This document shows, piece by piece, positions 5,692-10,520 of a stretch of 10,520 nucleotides of DNA (position 1 is its first letter; the number at the start of each line of letters is the position of its first letter). The DNA lies in NCBI GenBank assembly GCA_023416315.1, contig JAEZIA010000017.1, positions 1 through 10,520 on the forward strand. Reading direction: 5' to 3'. The notes under the pieces were generated by a model that worked only from the letters and a program-made list of their open reading frames with translations, did not search any database and was not told the DNA's origin. This DNA is from Actinomycetes bacterium (GTDB lineage: Bacteria; Actinomycetota; Actinomycetes; Mycobacteriales; Mycobacteriaceae). The position numbers were made by a program, and so were the translations under genes.

Positions 5692-5697
5692 ACCATA
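5692..5697 (-). promoter_or_regulatory. Candidate -10 box of the tRNA gene
   Basis: On the minus strand TATGGT (5697-5692) fits TANNNT and lies 23 nt before the mature tRNA 5' end, leaving a leader of about 17 nt for RNase P. I see no good -35 box, so this is tentative. Confidence 0.35.
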
Positions 5698-5770
5698 GTG
5701 GATCGCCTCGACAGCGGTGACGTGCGGTGGGTCACGGCGCCCCGCGGTCGCTGTTTGCCGCCGGTCACGA

Positions 5771-5776
5771 CACAAT
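5771..5776 (+). promoter_or_regulatory. Possible leaderless -10 box of pdtaR
   Basis: CACAAT (5771-5776) is followed by 6 nt (GACTGC) and the ATG at 5783. It keeps the A at position 2 and T at position 6 of the -10 hexamer but has C at position 1. No Shine-Dalgarno sequence precedes this ATG, which supports a leaderless reading. Confidence 0.3.
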
Positions 5777-5782
5777 GACTGC

Positions 5783-6412
5783 ATGACCGGGCCCAGCAGC
5801 GACGCGCAAGACCGTACCTCCCGCCGGGTATTGATCGCCGAGGACGAGGCGTTGATCCGGCTCGATCTCGCCGAGATGCTGCGCGAGGAAGGCTATGAGG
5901 TGGTCGGCGAGGCCGGCGACGGTCAGGAGGCCGTCGAACTCGCCGAGCAGCTGCGCCCCGACCTGGTGATCATGGACGTCAAGATGCCTCGTCGCGACGG
6001 CATCGATGCGGCCGCCGAGATCGCCAGTAAGCGCATCGCCCCGATCGTGGTGCTGACCGCGTTCAGCCAGCGCGATCTGGTGGAGAAGGCGCGCGACGCC
6101 GGCGCGATGGCCTACTTGGTCAAGCCGTTCTCGATCACCGATCTGATCCCCGCCATCGAGGTCGCCGTCAGCCGCTTCGCCGAGATCGCCGAACTCGAGC
6201 GCGAGGTGGCGAACCTGTCGGATCGGCTGGAGACCCGCAAGCTGGTGGAACGAGCCAAAGGCTTGTTGCAGGCAAACCAGGGGATGACAGAACCCGAGGC
6301 GTTCAAGTGGATTCAGCGCGCGGCCATGGATCGGCGCACCACGATGAAGCGCGTCGCCGAGGTCGTGCTGGAGACCCTCGACACGCCGAAGGAAGATTCG
6401 CCGTCGAACTGA
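5783..6412 (+). CDS. pdtaR: PdtaR, response regulator with ANTAR RNA-binding output domain
   Basis: This 209-residue regulator has a receiver domain (about 14-132) and an ANTAR domain (about 148-200), joined by a helical linker. Receiver residues are intact: acidic D21/E22, phosphoacceptor D65 in VIMDVKMPRRDG, T92, and K114 in YLVKPF. The ANTAR part contains RLETRKLVERAKGLLQ and EAFKWIQRAAMDRRTTMKRVAEVV, with the conserved A, G and aromatic positions. ANTAR proteins bind paired RNA hairpins and prevent transcription termination; the partner kinase PdtaS is usually encoded elsewhere. The sequence closely follows M. tuberculosis Rv1626 (205 aa) as I recall it. I use the ATG at 5783 because it matches that protein's MTGP start; a longer reading from 5717 would run through unconserved sequence. 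It diverges from the tRNA gene, and the liv importer follows 188 bp downstream. Confidence 0.95.
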   Translation: MTGPSSDAQDRTSRRVLIAEDEALIRLDLAEMLREEGYEVVGEAGDGQEAVELAEQLRPDLVIMDVKMPRRDGIDAAAEIASKRIAPIVVLTAFSQRDLVEKARDAGAMAYLVKPFSITDLIPAIEVAVSRFAEIAELEREVANLSDRLETRKLVERAKGLLQANQGMTEPEAFKWIQRAAMDRRTTMKRVAEVVLETLDTPKEDSPSN

Positions 6413-6463
6413 CCGCGTTAACTTCGCGTTTCCTCTGACCGCGCCGTTTGAGGCGATCCGGAA

Positions 6464-6522
6464 TATGCTCACGGCCAGGCGTTGGCCAACATGACGCGCT
6501 GCGGGCACCGGTTGGTTATGTT
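6464..6522 (+). promoter_or_regulatory. Candidate promoter region of livJ, with two possible -10 boxes
   Basis: The 188-bp gap between pdtaR and livJ contains two TANNNT boxes, TATGCT (6464-6469) and TATGTT (6517-6522). They imply leaders of about 124 or 72 nt. Neither has a clear -35 box. A small hairpin GGCCA-GGCGT-TGGCC (6473-6487) would lie near the start of the longer transcript. The rest of the gap shows no pdtaR terminator with a long stem and no gene I can support. Confidence 0.3.
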
Positions 6523-6600
6523 CTACCGCAGTGTCGAGAGTGGGCCGGATGGCCGGTCTGCGATGTCGGCGCCGTGAAACTACTGACTCGGAGGTGAAAC

Positions 6601-7815
6601 GTGCGCGGACGCGCGACACGGAGTGCAATCGCCGCTAGTTCGGCGCTGCTGGCGGTCCTGGGTATCGCCGGCTGCAACCAGCAGTCCCCGTCGAGTGAGA
6701 ACTCGGCCCAGGGCGACCTCAAAATCGTCGAGCAGGTGCAGATCGATCAGAACGGCGCTGAGGTCAAGGCCGCCGAGGGAGTCACCCCGGCGGATCCGAC
6801 CGGCGACGGCAAGGCAAGCTGCCCGCCGGTGTCGATCGCGATGGCCGGTGCGCTCAATGGGCCCGACGCCGCGCTCGGCATCAACATCAAGAACGGTGTG
6901 CAGCTGGCCATCGACAAGCACAACGCGGCCAACCCCGGCTGCCAGATCCAGCTCAAGCCCTTCGACACCGAAGGCGATCCGCAGAAGGCGACCGCGATCG
7001 CCCCGCAGATCGTCGACGACGCGTTCACCATCGGTCTGGTCGGTCCCGCGTTCTCGGGTGAGACCAAGGCGACCGGCGGCGTCTTCGACCAGGCCGGCCT
7101 GGTCGCGGCGACCGCGTCGGCCACCAACGTCACGCTGTCGGAGAACGGCTGGAAGACCTTCTTCCGCGGCCTTGCCAATGACGGCGTGCAAGGTCCCTCG
7201 GTGGCCAACTACCTCAAGAACACCTTGGGGCAGAAGAAGGTCTGCGTCGTCGACGACAGCACCGACTACGGCACGGGCCTGGCGCAGGCGGTCCGAGAGA
7301 CCCTCGGCCCGGTGGCCGTCTCGGAGTGCAACATCTCGGTCAAGAAGGGTGACAAGGACTTCTCGGCCGCGGTGACCCAGGTCAAGGGTCAGTCGCCGGA
7401 TTCGGTGTTCTACAGCGGCTACTACGCCGAGGCCGCCCCGTTCGTGCAGCAGTTGCGCGACGGCGGCTTCACCGGCAAGTTCGTCAGCGCCGACGGCACC
7501 AAGGATCCGGAGTTCGTCAAGCAGGCGGGCGAATCCTCCAAGGACGCCATCCTGTCCTGCCCCTGCGGCCCGGCCACCGGCAGCTTCGCCGACGAGTACA
7601 CCAAGAAGTTCGGCCAGGCGCCCGGCACCTACAGCACCGAGGGCTATGACCTCGGCACCATCCTGGTGAAGGGCATCGACGCCGGCAAGATCACCCGCCC
7701 CGACCTGCTCGACTGGGTCAGGAACTACGAGGGACAGGGTGTGGCCCGCAAGTACCAGTGGACCGACAAGGGTGAGCTCACCACCACCCTGATCTGGATC
7801 TACAAGGTTCAGTAG
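6601..7815 (+). CDS. livJ: Branched-chain amino acid ABC transporter substrate-binding lipoprotein
   Basis: This 404-residue protein captures the substrate outside the membrane and hands it to LivH/LivM. Residues 1-24 form a lipoprotein signal (R2, R4, R7, hydrophobic AIAASSALLAVLG), with lipobox IAGC and lipidated C25. A Ser/Gln-rich linker leads to a periplasmic-binding type I fold (about 76-400) with ALNGPDAALGINIKNGVQLAID, GLVGPAFSGE and VVDDSTDYGTGLAQA, all typical of the LivJ/amide-binding family. The GTG start at 6601 follows a strong GGAGGTG 4 nt upstream. Besides C25 there are six cysteines (74, 114, 215, 243, 320, 322), which is many for the family. Leucine, isoleucine and valine are the likely ligands from the gene context, but urea, short amides and other amino acids are used by relatives. 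A hairpin separates it from livH. Confidence 0.93.
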   Translation: MRGRATRSAIAASSALLAVLGIAGCNQQSPSSENSAQGDLKIVEQVQIDQNGAEVKAAEGVTPADPTGDGKASCPPVSIAMAGALNGPDAALGINIKNGVQLAIDKHNAANPGCQIQLKPFDTEGDPQKATAIAPQIVDDAFTIGLVGPAFSGETKATGGVFDQAGLVAATASATNVTLSENGWKTFFRGLANDGVQGPSVANYLKNTLGQKKVCVVDDSTDYGTGLAQAVRETLGPVAVSECNISVKKGDKDFSAAVTQVKGQSPDSVFYSGYYAEAAPFVQQLRDGGFTGKFVSADGTKDPEFVKQAGESSKDAILSCPCGPATGSFADEYTKKFGQAPGTYSTEGYDLGTILVKGIDAGKITRPDLLDWVRNYEGQGVARKYQWTDKGELTTTLIWIYKVQ

Positions 7816-7823
7816 CTGATTCG

Positions 7824-7866
7824 CGAGACGCGTCCGGGACCGTAAGGCTCGGGCGCGTTCTCGTTT
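7824..7866 (+). terminator. Hairpin between livJ and livH, likely partial terminator or mRNA 3'-end stabiliser
   Basis: CGAGACGCGTCCG (7824-7836) pairs with CGGGCGCGTTCTCG (7850-7863) as a 13-bp stem with one T-G pair and one bulged T, a 13-nt loop, and then TTT. It begins 9 nt after the livJ stop. No promoter is obvious between it and livH, so partial read-through is likely. This is a common way to keep binding-protein mRNA more abundant than permease mRNA. Confidence 0.6.
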
Positions 7867-7893
7867 CAGACACTTAAGGAGGCTGCCCCGCAG

Positions 7894-8931
7894 ATGGTCC
7901 AGGAGTGCTTAGGCCAGTTCGCCTGTCTCGCCGGTGATATCGGTTTCAACGTCGGCAACCTGCGAGACGGCTTCTGGCAGTTGAGCATCGACGGATTGTC
8001 GTGGGGTGCCATCTACGCGCTGGTCGCAGTCGGTTACACCCTGGTGTTCGGTGTGCTGCGGTTGATCAACTTCGCGCACTCCGAGATCTTCATGCTCGGC
8101 ATGTTCGGCGCGTATTTCTGCCTCGACGTGATCCTGGGGTTCACCCCCAGCGGTAACGCCTACAACAAGGGTGTGCTGCTGACCGTGCTCTACCTCGGCA
8201 TCGCCATGCTGTTCGCGATGTTGGTATCCGGTTCGGCCGCAATAGGTTTGGAAGCGGTGGCCTACCGGCCGCTGCGACGGCGCAACGCCCGGCCGCTGAC
8301 GTTTTTGATCACCGCCATCGGTATGTCGTTCGTGCTGCAGGAGTTCGTGCACTTCGTGCTGCCCAAGATCCTCAAGGGCTACGGCGGAAGCAACGCCCAG
8401 CAGCCGATCATCCTGGTCCAGCCCAAGGTCCAGTTCGAGATCTTCGGGGCGACCGTTTCCAACGTCACGATCGTGATCGTGGTTTCGGCCCTGGTGCTGG
8501 CGCTGCTGACCGATATCGCGTTGAACCGGACCAAGTTCGGCCGCGGCATCCGCGCGGTGGCCCAGGACCCGACGACGGCCACGCTGATGGGTGTCTCCCG
8601 GGAGCGGATCATCATGACCACGTTCCTGATCGGTGGTCTGCTGGCCGGTGCCGCCGCGCTGCTGTACACGATCAAGGTCCCGCAGGGCATCATCTACTCC
8701 GGCGGATTCCTGTTGGGTATCAAGGCGTTCTCGGCGGCCGTTCTCGGTGGTATCGGCAACCTGCGCGGGGCGCTGCTGGGCGGGTTGGTGCTGGGCATCA
8801 TGGAGAACTACGGCCAGGCCGTGTTCGGCACGCAATGGCGGGACGTCGTCGCCTTCGTGCTGCTGGTTCTGGTGCTGTTGATCAGGCCGACCGGAATACT
8901 GGGGGAGAGCCTGGGGAGGGCGCGAGTATGA
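7894..8931 (+). CDS. livH: Branched-chain amino acid ABC transporter permease LivH
   Basis: This 345-residue polytopic protein forms half of the importer's channel. About eight hydrophobic helices are visible (for example 36-58, 64-80, 93-118, 135-156, 190-210, 240-260, 272-303, 316-330). The family phrases GAIYALVAVGYTLVFGVLRLINFAHSEIFMLG (34-63 onward) and GRGIRAVAQDPTTATLMGVS (217-236, the loop contacting the ATPase) identify it as LivH. It is longer than the usual 290-310 residues because of a 30-residue N-terminal extension with C5 and C11 and a longer loop around 82-92. The ATG at 7894 follows AAGGAGG, 11 nt away, slightly far but with no closer start available. The stop overlaps the livM start as ATGA, so the two are coupled. 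Confidence 0.94.
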   Translation: MVQECLGQFACLAGDIGFNVGNLRDGFWQLSIDGLSWGAIYALVAVGYTLVFGVLRLINFAHSEIFMLGMFGAYFCLDVILGFTPSGNAYNKGVLLTVLYLGIAMLFAMLVSGSAAIGLEAVAYRPLRRRNARPLTFLITAIGMSFVLQEFVHFVLPKILKGYGGSNAQQPIILVQPKVQFEIFGATVSNVTIVIVVSALVLALLTDIALNRTKFGRGIRAVAQDPTTATLMGVSRERIIMTTFLIGGLLAGAAALLYTIKVPQGIIYSGGFLLGIKAFSAAVLGGIGNLRGALLGGLVLGIMENYGQAVFGTQWRDVVAFVLLVLVLLIRPTGILGESLGRARV

Positions 8932-10115
8932 GTCACCAGACGACGTCGTGGTCGGGGCGGTTGTTGGCCCCCGGCGACGGGTTGCGCGGCTGGTGGTCGG
9001 CGCTGAGTCGCGTGCAGAAGTGGGGTTTCGGAGTCCTGGGCTTCGGACTGCTCGCCCTGCTGCCGCTGTTCCCGCCGCCGTTCCTCGACACCCCGGGAAT
9101 CAGCTTCGGCGGCACCATGGCTCAGTTCGCCATGGTCGCGATCATCGCGATCGGTCTCAACGTCGTCGTCGGCCAGGCCGGCCTGCTCGACCTCGGCTAT
9201 GTCGGGTTCTATGCCGTGGGCGCGTACACCGTGGCCCTGCTCACCAGCCCGGACAGCCCGTGGAACCGGTTGGGGGCGACCGGCATGTTCAGCGAGAAGT
9301 GGGCCTGGCTGACGTGTGTGCCGCTGGCGATGGCCTTCACCGCACTCGCCGGACTGATCTTGGGCACTCCCACGCTGCGGTTGCGCGGTGACTACCTGGC
9401 CATCGTCACCCTCGGGTTCGGCGAGATCATCCGGTTGCTCGCCGACAACCTGGCCGGCGTCACCAATGGTCCCCGCGGGCTCAACGCGGTGGCCTACCCG
9501 CGGATTGGGGAGAGTGAGAAGCTTCCGGACGGGGTGTTCTCCAGCGGCAACTCGACCGGTGAGGCGAACTACGGGACGTGGTGGTTCTGGCTCGGCCTGA
9601 TCGTCATGGTTGTGATCCTGCTGCTGGTCGGCAATCTGGAGCGCAGCCGGGTCGGCCGTGCCTGGGTGGCTATCCGCGAAGACGAGGACGCCGCGGAAGT
9701 CATGGGCGTCAACACCTTCCGGTTTAAGCTGTGGGCGTTCGTGATCGGCGCCGCGATCGGCGGGCTCTCCGGTGCGCTGTATGCCGGCCAGGTGCAATAC
9801 GTCGCACCGCCGACGTTCAACATCATCAACTCGATGCTGTTCCTGTGCGCGGTGGTGCTGGGCGGGCAGGGCAACAAGCTCGGCGTGATCTTCGGGGCGT
9901 TCGTGATCGTCTACCTGCCCAACCGACTTCTCGGCGTGCACTTCCTGGGCATCAACCTCGGTGACCTCAAGTACCTGTTCTTCGGTCTGGCGCTCGTGGT
10001 GTTGATGATCTTCCGTCCGCAGGGCCTGTTCCCGGTCCGCCAACAGCTCCTGGCCTACGGCAAGCGGGCCCGTGATCTGTTGCGCAGCGCCGACGATGAG
10101 AAGGCGGCGGCATGA
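8928..10115 (+). CDS. livM: Branched-chain amino acid ABC transporter permease LivM
   Basis: This 395-residue protein forms the second half of the channel. After a 30-residue cytoplasmic N-terminus come about eight or nine hydrophobic helices (32-50, 62-82, 86-105, 126-146, 156-172, 218-236, 266-286, 300-330, 349-364). Family hallmarks are NVVVGQAGLLDLGYVGFYAVGAY around 78-100, LRGDYLAIVTLGFGEIIRL (152-170), and the ATPase-contact loop GRAWVAIREDEDAAEVMGVN (243-262). The segment 173-217 is an extracytoplasmic loop rich in Gly, Asn and Ser. I start it at the ATG at 8928, which overlaps the livH stop and follows GGGGAGGG 9 nt upstream; extending in frame to 8835 would only read through livH. 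The C-terminal tail is basic then acidic. Its stop overlaps the livG start as ATGA. Confidence 0.95.
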   Translation: MSHQTTSWSGRLLAPGDGLRGWWSALSRVQKWGFGVLGFGLLALLPLFPPPFLDTPGISFGGTMAQFAMVAIIAIGLNVVVGQAGLLDLGYVGFYAVGAYTVALLTSPDSPWNRLGATGMFSEKWAWLTCVPLAMAFTALAGLILGTPTLRLRGDYLAIVTLGFGEIIRLLADNLAGVTNGPRGLNAVAYPRIGESEKLPDGVFSSGNSTGEANYGTWWFWLGLIVMVVILLLVGNLERSRVGRAWVAIREDEDAAEVMGVNTFRFKLWAFVIGAAIGGLSGALYAGQVQYVAPPTFNIINSMLFLCAVVLGGQGNKLGVIFGAFVIVYLPNRLLGVHFLGINLGDLKYLFFGLALVVLMIFRPQGLFPVRQQLLAYGKRARDLLRSADDEKAAA

Positions 10116-10520
10116 CCGAACCCGTGATCGACGAAGAACTCGCCGCTCTGCACCGCGACATGAACGCCGCCGAGGGCGAAATACTGCTGGAGACCACGGA
10201 TCTGACCGTCAAGTTCGGCGGCCTGACCGCACTGGATTCGGTGAGCTTCAACATCAAGCGCGGTGAGATCCTCGGGCTGATCGGTCCCAACGGGGCCGGT
10301 AAGACCACCTGCTTCAACGCGATCACCGGGGTGTACCGGCCCAGCTCGGGCTCGGTGACCTTCGATGGGGCGCCGCTGGGACGGATCAAACGCCACCAGA
10401 TCACCCGGCGCGGCATCGCCCGCACATTCCAGAACATCCGGCTGTGGGGCGAGATGACGGCGCTGGAGAACGTCATCGTCGGCACCGACGCGCGGCACCA
10501 CACCTCGGTACCCGGGGCGC
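10112..10520 (+). CDS. livG: Branched-chain amino acid ABC transporter ATPase LivG, N-terminal part (3' end outside window)
   Basis: The first 136 residues are visible and the frame is open to the window edge. They contain an ABC core with the A-loop aromatic F35 (VKFGGLTALDSVSF), Walker A GPNGAGKTT (58-66, K64), and the Q-loop Q107 in GIARTFQNIRLWGEMTALENV. The combination RGIARTFQNIRL with LENV is typical of LivG. The ABC signature, Walker B and switch histidine would lie beyond the edge. A 25-residue acidic N-terminal extension precedes the first ABC strand, longer than usual; an internal Met at 17 is possible, but the ATGA overlap with livM favours 10112. A partner ATPase livF would be expected after it. 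Confidence 0.94.
   Translation, partial: MTEPVIDEELAALHRDMNAAEGEILLETTDLTVKFGGLTALDSVSFNIKRGEILGLIGPNGAGKTTCFNAITGVYRPSSGSVTFDGAPLGRIKRHQITRRGIARTFQNIRLWGEMTALENVIVGTDARHHTSVPGA

Noticed and set aside
5717..5782. Upstream extension of pdtaR by 22 codons
   Set aside because: The extra residues (MTCGGSRRPAV...) do not match the known PdtaR N-terminus, which begins MTGP at 5783.
6417..6432. CGCG-TTAACTT-CGCG-TTT after pdtaR as a terminator
   Set aside because: The 4-bp stem is too short to be credible.
7909..8835. 308-codon open frame on the minus strand opposite livH
   Set aside because: The same mirror effect of a membrane protein gene; no domain, no ribosome site.
8835..8927. Upstream extension of livM
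   Set aside because: It would overlap livH by 97 bp; the ATGA overlap with a Shine-Dalgarno sequence at 8912-8919 gives a better start.
8808..10043. 411-codon open frame on the minus strand opposite livM
   Set aside because: The translation is a monotonous E/D/H/Q/R mix, as expected from the complement of hydrophobic codons; livM on the plus strand explains the sequence.
1..10520. Mobile elements, CRISPR arrays, toxin-antitoxin or defence modules
   Set aside because: No transposase, integrase, Cas, toxin or phage-like protein and no regularly spaced repeats were seen on either strand.

Overview
The window looks like chromosomal DNA of a mycobacterium, most likely a fast grower of the Mycolicibacterium type. 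The reasons are uniformly high GC, GTG starts without Shine-Dalgarno sequences placed 6 nt after TANNNT boxes, and proteins closely matching what I remember of mycobacterial Dps2, the Rv1625c adenylate cyclase and the Rv1626 (PdtaR) antiterminator. The order dps2, cya, tRNA-Leu, pdtaR, livJHMG fits my memory of M. smegmatis and, for cya/pdtaR, of M. tuberculosis. No database was searched.

Layout. Bases 1-974 hold the end of a polar amino acid ABC transporter operon: the permease C-terminus, coupled by ATGA to its ATPase. Convergent to it (992-1813, minus) is a proline-rich, basic-tailed exported protein of unknown function. Next come dps2 (plus) and cya (minus), tail to tail and sharing a CTAG stop palindrome. 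A strong terminator hairpin for dps2 lies inside the last codons of cya. A C-N hydrolase of the nitrilase superfamily (3887-4684) diverges from cya, and both genes appear to be transcribed from leaderless promoters. Two small cell-envelope or secreted orphans follow (4795-5573): a Thr-rich lipoprotein and a four-Cys secreted protein. A tRNA-Leu(CAA) with a short variable region lies on the minus strand (5592-5668). The response regulator pdtaR (5783-6412) diverges from it. Bases 6601-10520 hold a branched-chain amino acid importer: lipoprotein livJ, permeases livH and livM, and the start of the ATPase livG, which runs off the window. A hairpin separates livJ from livH; livH-livM-livG are joined by ATGA overlaps.

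How the genes work together. The two ABC systems import amino acids. Cya makes cAMP at the membrane, and PdtaR is an RNA-binding (ANTAR) output of the PdtaS two-component system. Dps2 protects DNA and stores iron. The region is a mosaic of housekeeping transport and signalling, not a mobile island: I see no transposase, integrase, phage gene, CRISPR array or toxin module. No gene-free stretch exceeds 300 bases; the longest are 6413-6600 and 1814-1980. I did not find a clearly new multi-gene system. The most interesting points are the unusual tRNA-Leu, the terminator embedded in a convergent gene, the paired leaderless promoters, and three small or mid-sized exported orphans.
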